DNA from: Aureisphaera sp038529705
Lineage (GTDB): Bacteria; Bacteroidota; Bacteroidia; Flavobacteriales; Flavobacteriaceae
Assembly (NCBI GenBank): GCA_038529705.1
Contig: JBCBDM010000001.1
Coordinates: 4,936-68,935, forward strand
Direction of reading: 5' to 3'
DNA: 64,000 bases
The notes beneath the pieces are model-generated. The model was not told where the DNA came from. It made no database searches and saw nothing but the letters and a program-made list of their open reading frames with translations. Shown here piece after piece: positions 52,254 through 61,526 of this stretch. The number at the start of each line of letters is the position of its first letter. Positions within the stretch are counted from its first letter, which is position 1. Made by a program: the position numbers and the translations under genes.

Positions 52254-52631
52254 ATGAAATCCACCTTTACCAAACTCCTCAGGATTGTATTAGGCTTAGG
52301 ACTCATTTTCTTTGGAGCCAATCAACTTTTTCACTTCGTCCCTTTATTCGATATGCCCATAGCGGCCTCGAATTTTATAGAATCATTGGAAAACTCAGGC
52401 TACGTCTTTTTTGTAGTGACCCTACTGGAAATTTTAATTGGAATTATGTTGCTAATGAATAAATGGGTCCCGTTCGCTTTGATCCTTCTGGCTCCTATCA
52501 CCTTCAACATTCTGTTGTTCCATATTTTTCTTGATATTTCAGACATTTTGGTCGCCATAATTTTGACTGCGTTCAATGTTATTCTCATTTACAAATATTG
52601 GAAATCCTACCGTCCCCTATTTCAGTATTAA
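52254..52631 (+). CDS. DoxX-like membrane protein, 125 aa
   Basis: Four membrane helices; begins LRIVLGLGLIFFGANQLFHFVP, contains LLEILIGIMLLMNKWVPFALILLAPI and ends YKYWKSYRPLFQY. It is a clear paralogue of the 133-aa protein encoded at 48617-49018, and the third DoxX-like protein of the window. Function unknown. Confidence 0.82.
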   Translation: MKSTFTKLLRIVLGLGLIFFGANQLFHFVPLFDMPIAASNFIESLENSGYVFFVVTLLEILIGIMLLMNKWVPFALILLAPITFNILLFHIFLDISDILVAIILTAFNVILIYKYWKSYRPLFQY

Positions 52632-52710
52632 GTGTTAAAAACACTAACATATCTATAACGTTTTGGCTGTTGGGATTTTACTATTTTTACAGCACTTAAT
52701 CACTTCTACC

Positions 52711-54873
52711 ATGAAAAAATTGATCATTCCAACTTTGTGTGCTGTATTACTGCTAGCATGCCAAGAAGAAACCAAAAAAGAGCCTATTGCTGTGACCTAT
52801 CACAAAACCAAAAAAGTAGATACTGTTGACACCTATTTCGGAACCCAAGTACCAGACCCTTATCGATGGTTGGAGGATGACATGAGTGAAGAAACCGGAG
52901 AATGGGTGGCCGCCCAGAATAAAGTAACTTATGGCTATCTGGACACCATCCCATTTCGATCTGAACTCAAGGAACGCCTCACCAGTCTCTGGAACTACGA
53001 AAAGGTAGGTTCCCCCTTCAAAGAAGGTGATTATACTTACTTTTATAAAAACGACGGACTTCAAAATCAATATGTGATCTACCGATATAAAACAGGAGAT
53101 GACCCCAGTACGGCAGAAGTGTTCCTGGATCCCAATACCTTTAAAGAAGACGGGACCATCTCTCTCGGTGGCTTGAGTTTTTCAGACAATGGGAAACTCG
53201 CGGCCTATGCTATTTCGGAAGGAGGAAGTGATTGGAGAAAGGTACTCGTAATGAATGCCGAAACCAGAGAAATTATTGAAGACACGATCGTCGATATTAA
53301 ATTTAGTGGAACCGCCTGGCTTGGAAATGAAGGCTTCTTTTATTCTAGCTACGATAAACCCAACGGCAGTGAACTTTCGGCAAAAACAGACCAACACAAG
53401 GTCTATTATCATAAATTAGGCACAAAACAGGAAGAGGATGAGTTGATCTACGGAGGTACCGAAGCTCAAAAACATCGATATATGTATGCGGGACCGACCG
53501 AAGATGATAAATACCTAGTGCTTACGGGAAGTGTATCGACATCAGGGAATAAATTATGGATCAAGGATCTGGAAAAACCAGACGCTCCATTTGTGGCGAT
53601 TCTGGATCATACCGATACCGATTCTTATATTATTGAGAACGTTGGTTCCAAACTCTATATTGTTACCAATATGGATGCTCCCAATCGAAAGATCGTAACG
53701 GTGGATGCCTCCAATCCTGCGCCGGAAAACTGGGTGGACTTCATCCCCGAAACGGAAAACGTTTTGAGCCCGAGTACGGGCGGTGGGTATTTCTTTGCCG
53801 AATATATGGTGGATGCTGTTTCCAAGGTCTTGCAATACGATTACGACGGAAATTTAGTTCGGGAGGTAGAATTGCCTGGAGTAGGAAGTGCTGGCGGTTT
53901 TGGATCGAAAAAGGAGGAGAAGGAACTTTATTATTCGTTTACCAATTACGTAACTCCGGGAAGTATTTATAAATACAATGTAGAAACAGGAAAGAGCGAG
54001 TTATATCGCAAACCCGAAATAGATTTCAATCCAGAGGACTATGAAAGCAACCAGGTGTTCTATACCTCCAAGGATGGAACCAAAGTTCCCATGATCATCA
54101 CCCATAAAAAAGGCTTACAAATGGATGGAAAGAATCCAACCATCTTATATGGATATGGAGGATTCAATATTAGTCTTACCCCCAGTTTCAGTATTGCCAA
54201 TGCCGTTTGGATGGAACAAGGAGGTATCTATGCCGTTCCTAATCTACGTGGAGGAGGGGAATACGGGAAAGACTGGCATAATGCCGGGACACAAATGAAA
54301 AAGCAAAACGTATTTGACGATTTCATCGCTGCGGCAGAATACCTTATTGAAAACAAATACACCTCCCAAGATTATCTCGCCATTCGCGGAGGTTCCAACG
54401 GTGGGTTACTGGTAGGAGCTACCATGACTCAACGTCCGGACCTTATGAAGGTAGCACTTCCAGCGGTAGGCGTATTGGATATGTTGAGATATCACACCTT
54501 CACTGCCGGTGCAGGTTGGGCTTATGACTATGGAACAGCAGAACAAAGTGAAGAGATGTTTGAATACTTAAAAGGATATTCTCCCGTCCATAATGTGACC
54601 GCGGGGACCAGTTATCCCGCAACCCTTGTTACTACAGGAGATCATGACGACAGGGTTGTACCGGCACACAGTTTTAAGTTTGCCGCCGAATTACAAGAGA
54701 AGCAGGCAGGACCTAATCCAGTACTTATACGGATTGAGACCGATGCAGGCCATGGTGCAGGAACTCCGGTAAGTAAGACCATTGAACAATATGCAGATAT
54801 CTACGGATTCACACTTTATAATATGGGATATGAAGTGCTTCCCGAAAAAGTGAATACCAAGATCAAAGAATAA
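52711..54873 (+). CDS. Prolyl oligopeptidase family S9 lipoprotein, 720 aa
   Basis: ATG 52711 gives a lipoprotein signal MKKLIIPTLCAVLLLAC (Cys17). The N-terminal propeller part begins with VDTYFGTQVPDPYRWLEDDMSEETGEWVAAQN, as in prolyl endopeptidases. The catalytic triad is readable: Ser562 in RGGSNGGLL, Asp in the DHDDRV motif (644-649), His681 in DAGHGAG. It should cleave proline-containing oligopeptides in the periplasm or at the outer membrane. A hairpin terminator follows 21 bp after the stop codon. Confidence 0.94.
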   Translation: MKKLIIPTLCAVLLLACQEETKKEPIAVTYHKTKKVDTVDTYFGTQVPDPYRWLEDDMSEETGEWVAAQNKVTYGYLDTIPFRSELKERLTSLWNYEKVGSPFKEGDYTYFYKNDGLQNQYVIYRYKTGDDPSTAEVFLDPNTFKEDGTISLGGLSFSDNGKLAAYAISEGGSDWRKVLVMNAETREIIEDTIVDIKFSGTAWLGNEGFFYSSYDKPNGSELSAKTDQHKVYYHKLGTKQEEDELIYGGTEAQKHRYMYAGPTEDDKYLVLTGSVSTSGNKLWIKDLEKPDAPFVAILDHTDTDSYIIENVGSKLYIVTNMDAPNRKIVTVDASNPAPENWVDFIPETENVLSPSTGGGYFFAEYMVDAVSKVLQYDYDGNLVREVELPGVGSAGGFGSKKEEKELYYSFTNYVTPGSIYKYNVETGKSELYRKPEIDFNPEDYESNQVFYTSKDGTKVPMIITHKKGLQMDGKNPTILYGYGGFNISLTPSFSIANAVWMEQGGIYAVPNLRGGGEYGKDWHNAGTQMKKQNVFDDFIAAAEYLIENKYTSQDYLAIRGGSNGGLLVGATMTQRPDLMKVALPAVGVLDMLRYHTFTAGAGWAYDYGTAEQSEEMFEYLKGYSPVHNVTAGTSYPATLVTTGDHDDRVVPAHSFKFAAELQEKQAGPNPVLIRIETDAGHGAGTPVSKTIEQYADIYGFTLYNMGYEVLPEKVNTKIKE

Positions 54874-54894
54874 GTAAACATCACTCAAAAAACT

Positions 54895-54949
54895 AGAAGG
54901 TTGTCTGAGACGTTTTAACTGGGCTCAATGTGACAACCTTCTTTTTTTA
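54895..54949 (+). terminator. Terminator of the S9 peptidase gene
   Basis: AGAAGGTTGTC (54895-54905) pairs perfectly with GACAACCTTCT (54932-54942), 11 bp, followed by a T-run to 54948. The 26-base loop contains a further TGAG/CTCA pair. The next gene's ATG is only 5 bases after the T-run. Confidence 0.8.
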
Positions 54950-54953
54950 TCAA

Positions 54954-55886
54954 ATGCTCAAGGTAGCTATTGCATCCTTTTCCTATTCAGAAAGTGAAAT
55001 TCTGAAAGACATCTCCTTCCAACTGAAAAGAGGGCATCATCTTGCTGTATTGGGAGAAAGTGGTTGTGGAAAGTCTACACTCCTCCATATCATCTATGGT
55101 TTGCTTCATCTGGAAAATGGAACCCTTTATTGGGACGATAAAAAACTCCTGGGACCTAAATACAATCTTATTCCCGGAGAGCCTTTCATGAAATTGGTCG
55201 CGCAAGAGTTTAATGTAATGCCTTTTATTTCGGTGGCTGATAATATCGCCACTCATCTATCTCGTCAAGATATGGAAAGCGATAGGGCCAGAGTGAATGA
55301 ACTTCTGGATGTCGTAGACCTCAAAACTTTTAAGGATACCCAGGTGAAGTTATTAAGCGGGGGCCAAAAACAACGTGTTGCCCTGGCAAAGGCCCTGGCC
55401 AAGCAACCCGAAATACTGCTGTTGGATGAACCCTTCAGCAACATTGACACCTTTAGGAAGAACAAATTAAGACGAAATCTCTTTGCTTATCTAAAGCAGA
55501 AAAATATTTCCAGTATAACGGCCACCCACGACAGCGAAGAGGCCCTGGCTTTTTCAGATCGTATCCTTATGCTAAAAAAGGGTAAGTTAGAATCATTTGG
55601 TACACCCGAGGAAGTCTACCGAAAGGCAAGCACTCCTTATCAGGCAGGTTTTTTTGGAGAAGTAACCCATTTGCCCGCTGGCCTCTTTTCTTCGGAAGCT
55701 GAGATCCTGTTACCACATCAATTAAAGGTTTCAGAAAAGAAAACCAAATTCCAGGTCACCGTTGAGCGAAGTTATTTTAAAGGAAGCTGCTATCTAATTC
55801 TGGCGAATTGGAACGGTCAAAATGTTTTCTTTCAACATGGAAATAGCCTCGATAAGGAAAGTAATGTCTATCTTCAAAAAGCCTAA
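54954..55886 (+). CDS. ABC transporter ATP-binding protein (PotA/FbpC-like), 310 aa
   Basis: Walker A GESGCGKST (from about residue 34), Q-loop VAQEFNVMP, signature LSGGQKQRVALAKAL (about 134-148), Walker B ILLLDEPF and switch His in ATHDSEEALAF. About 90 extra C-terminal residues resemble the TOBE-like regulatory part of iron/spermidine-type ATPases. No permease or binding protein gene is adjacent, so it is an orphan subunit. ATG 54954 is preferred; the GTG at 54930 lies inside the upstream terminator. Confidence 0.88.
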   Translation: MLKVAIASFSYSESEILKDISFQLKRGHHLAVLGESGCGKSTLLHIIYGLLHLENGTLYWDDKKLLGPKYNLIPGEPFMKLVAQEFNVMPFISVADNIATHLSRQDMESDRARVNELLDVVDLKTFKDTQVKLLSGGQKQRVALAKALAKQPEILLLDEPFSNIDTFRKNKLRRNLFAYLKQKNISSITATHDSEEALAFSDRILMLKKGKLESFGTPEEVYRKASTPYQAGFFGEVTHLPAGLFSSEAEILLPHQLKVSEKKTKFQVTVERSYFKGSCYLILANWNGQNVFFQHGNSLDKESNVYLQKA

Positions 55887-55934
55887 GCCTTAGGTCAATA
55901 TATTGTATCTTTAAATACACCAAAAAAAGTAATC

Positions 55935-56816
55935 ATGGGTAATAATAAAATGCTCGTAGAAGAAAGACAGGCGGATATCGGAAAGTTTCTGGTAGGTCGA
56001 TTACTTCCCTTTCGAAAGAAGCGGCAGGTGGGACCCTTTACTTTTATAGATCATATGGGCCCTGGCCAGGTAGGTCCAACCAGCTATTTGGATGTAGATC
56101 AACATCCTCATATCGGGCTTTCAACACTTACCTATCTCCTGGATGGGGCTGTTGAGCATAAGGACAGTACCGGAGCCATTCAGTTAATTAATGCCGGAGA
56201 CGTTGGGTTTATGTCTTCCGGAAAAGGAGTGACCCATACCGAAAGGACTCCGGAACATTTACGTGATGGAACTTCTCATGGTATTCATGGGTATCAAGTA
56301 TGGGTGGCTTTACCCATAGAGCAGGAAGAAATGGATCCGCGGTTCGACTTTGTTGCAAAAGATCAGCTCCCCAATTGGCAGGAAAACGGCTTAGATCTCA
56401 CCCTGGTGGCCGGTTCGGCCTTTGGTAGAAAATCACCCTTACCGGTTTACTCTCCACTTTTCATGGTAGATATAAAAGCAAACAGGGAAACCTGTCTTGA
56501 AATCCACGGTCAGTTGGAAGGAGAGATTGCCATTGTAGTCACTCAAGGACGGGTTCAAGATGAAAATGATACCATCTCTGAAGGACAGATGCTCATTTCA
56601 AAAACGGAGAACGAATGTGTAATAACATTAGAGGAAAACAGCCGGGTATTATTTTTTGGAGGACAACCCTTGCCTGAACCAAGGTATTTGTTTTGGAACT
56701 TCGTTTCATCTTCCAAAGAACGACTGGAACGGGCTAAAAATGAATGGCAAGAGAAACAATTTCCCCAAGTCCCGGGAGACAGCACCTATATTCCTTTGCC
56801 AAAACCAAGATTCTAA
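55935..56816 (+). CDS. Pirin family protein, 293 aa
   Basis: Double cupin. The N-terminal pirin signature is clear: RLLPFRKKRQVGPFTFIDHMGP, DQHPHIGLSTLTYLLDGAVEHKDSTG and GKGVTHTERTPE, providing the His/His/His/Glu metal set. Members are iron or nickel proteins, some with quercetin 2,3-dioxygenase activity. Here the physiological substrate is unknown. An inverted repeat CCTAAG/CTTAGG (55882-55894) lies at the end of the preceding gene. Confidence 0.92.
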   Translation: MGNNKMLVEERQADIGKFLVGRLLPFRKKRQVGPFTFIDHMGPGQVGPTSYLDVDQHPHIGLSTLTYLLDGAVEHKDSTGAIQLINAGDVGFMSSGKGVTHTERTPEHLRDGTSHGIHGYQVWVALPIEQEEMDPRFDFVAKDQLPNWQENGLDLTLVAGSAFGRKSPLPVYSPLFMVDIKANRETCLEIHGQLEGEIAIVVTQGRVQDENDTISEGQMLISKTENECVITLEENSRVLFFGGQPLPEPRYLFWNFVSSSKERLERAKNEWQEKQFPQVPGDSTYIPLPKPRF

Positions 56817-56924
56817 GAGGTTTTGTCTTTTACGAATCTATGACTTCCTGTGACATCTTATAGAAAATCGATCCTCTCTCCTTGAAAAAGGGTTATCTTT
56901 ATAATTACAACTAATTTGTATTTT

Positions 56925-59228
56925 ATGAAGGCCACACTATTCGTATTCATTGGCATTCTGTTTATTTCTGTATCGGCGCAACCTTCAGAAATAACCTCTC
57001 GCCGGATCAGCCAAAGTTATCCCCTTAAAGATTCTCTTGAGATCGAGAAAAAGATAGATTCTCTACTAGCCATAATGACCCTTGAGGAAAAAATTGGACA
57101 AATGAACCAATACAATGGTTTTTGGAATGTTACAGGACCAGCACCAAAGGGAGGTGATTCCAAAAAAAAATATGAGCATCTTCGTAAAGGATATGTAGGC
57201 TCCATGTTGAATGTTCGCGGTGTAGAACAGGTGCGAGCAGTGCAAAAAATTGCTGTCGAGGAAACCCGTTTAGGTATTCCCCTCATTATTGGTTTTGACC
57301 TCATACACGGCTACAAAACAATAAGTCCAATCCCCTTGGCGGAATCGGCCAGTTGGGATCTTGACGCAATAAAAAGATCAGCGGAAGTGGCAGCTTCGGA
57401 AGCAGCGGCCTCCGGAATTAATTGGACCTTTGCTCCCATGGTGGACATTTCCAGAGATGCCCGATGGGGTAGAGTGATGGAAGGTGCTGGCGAAGACCCC
57501 TATTTGGGAAGTGCAATTGCCAAAGCAAGGGTTCATGGTTTTCAAGGCACAGATCTTTCTTCCGAATTAACAATCGCTGCCTGCGCCAAACATTTTGCCG
57601 GATATGGTTTTTCTGAAGCTGGACGAGATTATAACACTGTTGACATTGGGACGTCCACCTTGTACAATACAGTTTTTCCCCCATTCATTGCTGCAGTTGA
57701 GGCGGATGTAAAAACCTTTATGAACTCTTTTAATGAGCTGAATGGTATTCCCGCAACCGGAAGCGAATTTCTCCAAAGAGATGTCTTAAAAGGGGCCTGG
57801 AACTATGATGGTTTTATCGTTTCTGATTGGGGTTCGATACGTGAAATGATAACCCATGGATACGTAGAAGACGGAAAAAAAGCAGCAAAATTGGCCGTAA
57901 GTGCCGGTTCCGATATGGACATGGAATCTTATCTATATGTATCAGAGCTAGCAGCCCTTGTTCGAAATAATGAAGTACAAGAATCTCTGATAGATGATGC
58001 GGCACGACGCATTCTACGTGTAAAATTTGAATTAGGTCTATTCGAAGATCCTTATAAATATTGCGATCTCCAAAGAGAAAAAACGGTGATAAATTCAAAG
58101 GAAAATCACGAAGCTGTATTAGATATGGCAAAAAAATCCATAGTGCTGCTGAAAAATGAAGATCGGTTGCTACCTCTTCCTAAAAGTGGAAAAAAGATTG
58201 GACTCATTGGCGCTTTGGCAGCAGACAAGAACAGTCCATTGGGAAGTTGGCGTATTGCCGCTGACGATAATACAGCTGTTTCAGTACTAGAGGGAATGAA
58301 ACAATACCCAGGAAATGAGCTTCGCTATGCCGAAGGCACCAAAGTAACCTTAGGACCTACAACCTTTATATCAGAGCTCAAGATAAATACTTCAGACCGA
58401 AGTGGATTTGCGCAAGCCGTTGAACTCGCGAAAGGTGTAGATGTGGTCGTATTGGCATTAGGGGAACACGGATTTCAGAGTGGGGAAGGCCGAAGCCGAA
58501 CCCAACTGGACCTCCCCGGATTACAGCAAGAATTGTTGGAAGAGGTCTTTAAAGTAAATTCAAATGTCGTTCTCGTATTGATGAATGGTAGGCCCCTCAC
58601 CATTTCCTGGGCGGACGAAAATATTCCTGCAATTGTTGAAGCCTGGCATCTGGGAAGTCAAAGCGGAAATGCTATAGCCCAAGTGTTATATGGAGATTAC
58701 AACCCCAGCGGAAAATTGCCTATGTCATTCCCAAGAAATATTGGCCAAGTGCCTATCTATTACAATGCAAAAAACACGGGACGCCCTTTTATGCCTGCAC
58801 CGAATCTAGTGTTCTGGTCTCATTACAATGATGCCCCTAATTCCCCTTTGTACCCCTTTGGCCATGGTCTTAGTTATACTACTTTTCGTTATGAAGACCT
58901 TCAGGTTGAAAGAGTTTCCAACGCAAAAGCAGCATTTCGTGTGACTGTAAAATTAACAAATACAGGAAATGTGTCTGGAAAAGAAGTAGTTCAACTTTAT
59001 TTGAGAGATGTTCATGCTACGGTTACCAGGCCTATAAAAGAACTAAAGGGTTTTAAGTTGGTTTCTCTCGAACCTGGAACATCCAAGAATATTGAGTTTC
59101 TATTAACCGATAAAGAACTTGGGTTCTTTACAAATGATGGTGAATGGACCACAGAAAGTGGCATCTTCGAAGTTTATGTCGGGGGAAGTTCCGCTACCAA
59201 TTATAAACAAAGCTTTCGCCTAGATTAA
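56925..59228 (+). CDS. bglX: Secreted glycoside hydrolase family 3 beta-glucosidase (BglX-like), 767 aa
   Basis: ATG 56925 gives a signal peptide ending SVSAQ. GH3 N-terminal domain with PLIIGFDLIHGYKTISP, FAPMVDISRDARWGRVMEGAGEDPYLGS, and the nucleophile Asp301 in FIVSDWGSI. The C-terminal sandwich includes ALGEHGFQSGEGRSRTQLDLPG and a fibronectin-like tail (VTVKLTNTGNVSGKEVVQLYLRD). Predicted periplasmic exo-beta-glucosidase acting on oligosaccharides. No susCD genes or T9SS domain nearby, so it is not in a classical polysaccharide utilization locus. Confidence 0.93.
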   Translation: MKATLFVFIGILFISVSAQPSEITSRRISQSYPLKDSLEIEKKIDSLLAIMTLEEKIGQMNQYNGFWNVTGPAPKGGDSKKKYEHLRKGYVGSMLNVRGVEQVRAVQKIAVEETRLGIPLIIGFDLIHGYKTISPIPLAESASWDLDAIKRSAEVAASEAAASGINWTFAPMVDISRDARWGRVMEGAGEDPYLGSAIAKARVHGFQGTDLSSELTIAACAKHFAGYGFSEAGRDYNTVDIGTSTLYNTVFPPFIAAVEADVKTFMNSFNELNGIPATGSEFLQRDVLKGAWNYDGFIVSDWGSIREMITHGYVEDGKKAAKLAVSAGSDMDMESYLYVSELAALVRNNEVQESLIDDAARRILRVKFELGLFEDPYKYCDLQREKTVINSKENHEAVLDMAKKSIVLLKNEDRLLPLPKSGKKIGLIGALAADKNSPLGSWRIAADDNTAVSVLEGMKQYPGNELRYAEGTKVTLGPTTFISELKINTSDRSGFAQAVELAKGVDVVVLALGEHGFQSGEGRSRTQLDLPGLQQELLEEVFKVNSNVVLVLMNGRPLTISWADENIPAIVEAWHLGSQSGNAIAQVLYGDYNPSGKLPMSFPRNIGQVPIYYNAKNTGRPFMPAPNLVFWSHYNDAPNSPLYPFGHGLSYTTFRYEDLQVERVSNAKAAFRVTVKLTNTGNVSGKEVVQLYLRDVHATVTRPIKELKGFKLVSLEPGTSKNIEFLLTDKELGFFTNDGEWTTESGIFEVYVGGSSATNYKQSFRLD

Positions 59229-59247
59229 CTCCAAACAAAAAGATGTT

Positions 59248-59781
59248 ATGAAAAGAATAGTCACTATTTCCATTTTAGTCCTTTCCACCTTTTCCATAAG
59301 TTATTCTCAACCAAAAACGGATCCTTACCTCGAGAAGGTTCAGACGCTTGATAATACCTTGAAAACACTGTACGATGTAATCTCCGGGGAGAAAGGAGTA
59401 GAAAGAAATTGGGAGCTTTTTAAATATCTTTTCCAGCCAGGAGCCAAGCTTATTCCTTCCGGCAAGAACCGAGAAGGAGTTGTGAACCTTCGTTATATGA
59501 CCCCAGACGACTATATTGAATCCTCCGGCACCTGGTTGATAGAAAACGGGTTTTTTGAAAGTGAAATACATAGAACAGTGCAGACCTTTGGAAACATCAC
59601 TCAGGTTTTCAGCACCTATGAATCCTTCCACAGTATAACCGAAACAGAACCTTTTATGAGAGGGATTAACAGTATTCAACTTCTGAATGATGGCAAACGA
59701 TGGTGGATCGTAAATATATATTGGACCCAGGAGACAGAGGAAAACCCTATTCCAAAGGACTTTCTTGAAAAGAAAGGATAG
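59248..59781 (+). CDS. Secreted SnoaL/NTF2-like hypothetical protein, 177 aa
   Basis: Signal peptide MKRIVTISILVLSTFSISYSQ, then a domain of about 150 residues with the cone-like NTF2 pattern: TLDNTLKTLYDVISGEKGVERNWELFKYLFQPGAKLI, TFGNITQVFSTYESF, GINSIQLLNDGKRWWIVNIYW. It lacks recognisable catalytic residues. It follows the GH3 gene by 19 bp on the same strand and could be cotranscribed. Confidence 0.75.
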   Translation: MKRIVTISILVLSTFSISYSQPKTDPYLEKVQTLDNTLKTLYDVISGEKGVERNWELFKYLFQPGAKLIPSGKNREGVVNLRYMTPDDYIESSGTWLIENGFFESEIHRTVQTFGNITQVFSTYESFHSITETEPFMRGINSIQLLNDGKRWWIVNIYWTQETEENPIPKDFLEKKG

Positions 59782-59851
59782 TACTACCAAGCCATGCGTT
59801 TGTAACAAAATTTCCTTTCCTGGCACTCATTAGGAGAACCAACCTTTTTCT

Positions 59852-60316
59852 ATGAATCATATCCTGCGTCACCTTCAACCCATTCGACAAACCAAAATTA
59901 TCCTCGCCGTTGTTATCTCCTTATTTTCTTTGTACCTCTTATATGAAGGGATGCTCTTCGGATTGATCCTGCTGGCCGTAGGAATAAAATTGAGTTTGCG
60001 AACGGGAATTGAAGTAGACCTTCATGGGAAGTGCTATCGTACGATCTACTCCATCTTTGGAACTGTTTTTGGCAGTTGGAAGAATCTTCCGGAGATCGAA
60101 TATATTTCGGTTTTCAAGACTAAAAAGAAAAGTAGAGCCCGAGTTATTACCGCCGAAGCCAGTTTGGATTTTGTTGTGTACAAGCTCAACCTTTTCTATG
60201 ATCGAAACCAACATATTGAGGCCTATGTCACAGAGCATAGAGACAACGCCTTTGAAGTTGCCAACCAAATGGCCAACGTGTTAAAAACCGAAATTTACGA
60301 CGCCACCAACGACTAA
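59852..60316 (+). CDS. Membrane-associated hypothetical protein, 154 aa
   Basis: Two close hydrophobic segments (about residues 14-35 and 36-50: KIILAVVISLFSLYLLYEGMLFGLILLAVGIKL) form a membrane hairpin. A cytoplasmic PH-like beta domain follows (GIEVDLHGKCYRTIYSIFGTVFGSWKNLPEIEYISVFKTKKK) with a final helix (HRDNAFEVANQMANVL). The layout is similar to bacterial PH-domain membrane proteins, but homology is not proven. It overlaps the convergent gene by 4 bp. Confidence 0.65.
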   Translation: MNHILRHLQPIRQTKIILAVVISLFSLYLLYEGMLFGLILLAVGIKLSLRTGIEVDLHGKCYRTIYSIFGTVFGSWKNLPEIEYISVFKTKKKSRARVITAEASLDFVVYKLNLFYDRNQHIEAYVTEHRDNAFEVANQMANVLKTEIYDATND

Positions 60317-60771
60317 CACACGTCCAAAATGGTATGATGCTTTCCACTAAAAGTAAAGGCATCCCCTTCTTTCTTTCCTAAAAGCAACTGCCCTATGGGT
60401 GATCCCAAAGAGACGCAGATATAATGGGTCCCATTTACGAAGACCATTCCTGCCGAAATACTTAGAAAATATTTTGCATTCTTGGTCGTCACTAAGCTTC
60501 CCATGTGCACCGTATCTGAATTTTGATATACCGAGATTCTGCGTAAAATGGCTTCTACTTTTTCCACTTCCATAAGCTGATATCCTACATTCTCACGTTC
60601 TATTTGGAGCATAGCTCTACCTGTATTGTGCTTATCGCCTGCCGAACTTTTGCTTTCTTCAAACATAGAATCCTCTATACGAGACATGGAGGCAAGCACT
60701 TTTTGCTTTCGATCCTTCACATGTTTCACACACATCAATAACAAGGCTTCTTTTAATTCGATGCAGGTCAT
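60313..60771 (-). CDS. GreA/GreB-like transcription elongation factor family protein, 152 aa
   Basis: N-terminal antiparallel coiled coil (about 15-80: KDRKQKVLASMSRIEDSMFEESKSSAGDKHNTGRAMLQIERENVGYQL), with acidic residues near the tip (IEDSMFEES). The C-terminal FKBP-like domain contains the Gre signature SPIGQLLLGKKEGDAF. Close relatives are sometimes wrongly labelled 3-oxoacyl-ACP synthase. It probably binds the RNA polymerase secondary channel. Its start overlaps the mtgA stop by 4 bp. Confidence 0.72.
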   Translation of the reverse strand: MTCIELKEALLLMCVKHVKDRKQKVLASMSRIEDSMFEESKSSAGDKHNTGRAMLQIERENVGYQLMEVEKVEAILRRISVYQNSDTVHMGSLVTTKNAKYFLSISAGMVFVNGTHYICVSLGSPIGQLLLGKKEGDAFTFSGKHHTILDVC

Positions 60772-61448
60772 TTTTTTGCGAGATTTAAATGTCCAAAATT
60801 ATTCATTTGCAGTAAGATCCATTGCTTTCGGTTCTCTATATAAGTGGTCCTTGGAGTAGCTTTATACCTTCTCGGATTCGGTAATATAGCGGCTATGGCG
60901 GCAGACTCATGAGTGGAAAGGTCTTCGGCACTGGTATGGAACCAATAGCTGGCGGCAGCTTCAGCACCATAGATCCCGTCTCCCATTTCGATACTGTTTA
61001 GATATACTTCCAAAATACGTTCCTTGCTCCATAGGGTCTCAATAAGAAAGGTGAAGTAGGTTTCCAGTCCCTTCCTCAACCAACTTCTTCCGGGCCAGAG
61101 AAATACATTTTTAGCCGTTTGTTGAGAAATTGTACTTCCTCCTCTCAGCCGTTTTCCATTTCGATTACTTTGGTACGCCTTTTCGATGGCTTCATAATCA
61201 AAACCTTTATGGTTTAAAAACTGCTGGTCCTCGGCACAAATCACGGCTAACTGAAATTCTCTGGAGATTTCATCCATGGAAACCCAGTTATGTTGTGTTT
61301 CATAGCTAGAACCTCCCTGGGAAGCCCGAATGGCCATAAGGGGTGTATATGGTACGGGTACGTACTTGTATAGAACTACCCAGGCCACTGAGAGTAGAAC
61401 AAACCAAAGTAAGGTTTTAAAGAGAAATTTGGTGAGTCTCTTAAGCAT
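60768..61448 (-). CDS. mtgA: Monofunctional biosynthetic peptidoglycan transglycosylase, 226 aa
   Basis: GT51 domain anchored by one N-terminal membrane helix. Catalytic motifs: AVICAEDQQFLNHKGFD (Glu in the ED-x-x-F box), RGGSTISQQTAKNVFLW, and RILEVYLNSIEMGDGIYGAEAAA. It polymerises lipid II into glycan strands without a transpeptidase domain. ATG 61448 is chosen (MLKRLTKFLFK); ATG 61463 and 61478 are also in frame. Coupled to the downstream Gre-like gene. Confidence 0.93.
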   Translation of the reverse strand: MLKRLTKFLFKTLLWFVLLSVAWVVLYKYVPVPYTPLMAIRASQGGSSYETQHNWVSMDEISREFQLAVICAEDQQFLNHKGFDYEAIEKAYQSNRNGKRLRGGSTISQQTAKNVFLWPGRSWLRKGLETYFTFLIETLWSKERILEVYLNSIEMGDGIYGAEAAASYWFHTSAEDLSTHESAAIAAILPNPRRYKATPRTTYIENRKQWILLQMNNFGHLNLAKK

Positions 61449-61526
61449 AGTTAGATTCAGCATGGTCTCCCTTGCCAACTTTCCCCTTTACCTCAGGACA
61501 AAGTAAGCCAGAGAAGTGATGTTAGT

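Noticed and set aside
52254..52631. Single horizontally acquired DoxX gene
   Set aside because: It has a close paralogue at 48617-49018 with similar base composition, so vertical duplication is simpler.
59275..59826. Minus-strand open frame of 183 codons opposite the SnoaL-like gene
   Set aside because: The plus-strand gene has a signal peptide and operon-like spacing to the GH3 gene; the opposite frame shows no family features.
60313..60771. 3-oxoacyl-ACP synthase
   Set aside because: A label often passed on by annotation transfer; the sequence has a coiled coil and the Gre C-terminal motif, and no thiolase-fold active site.
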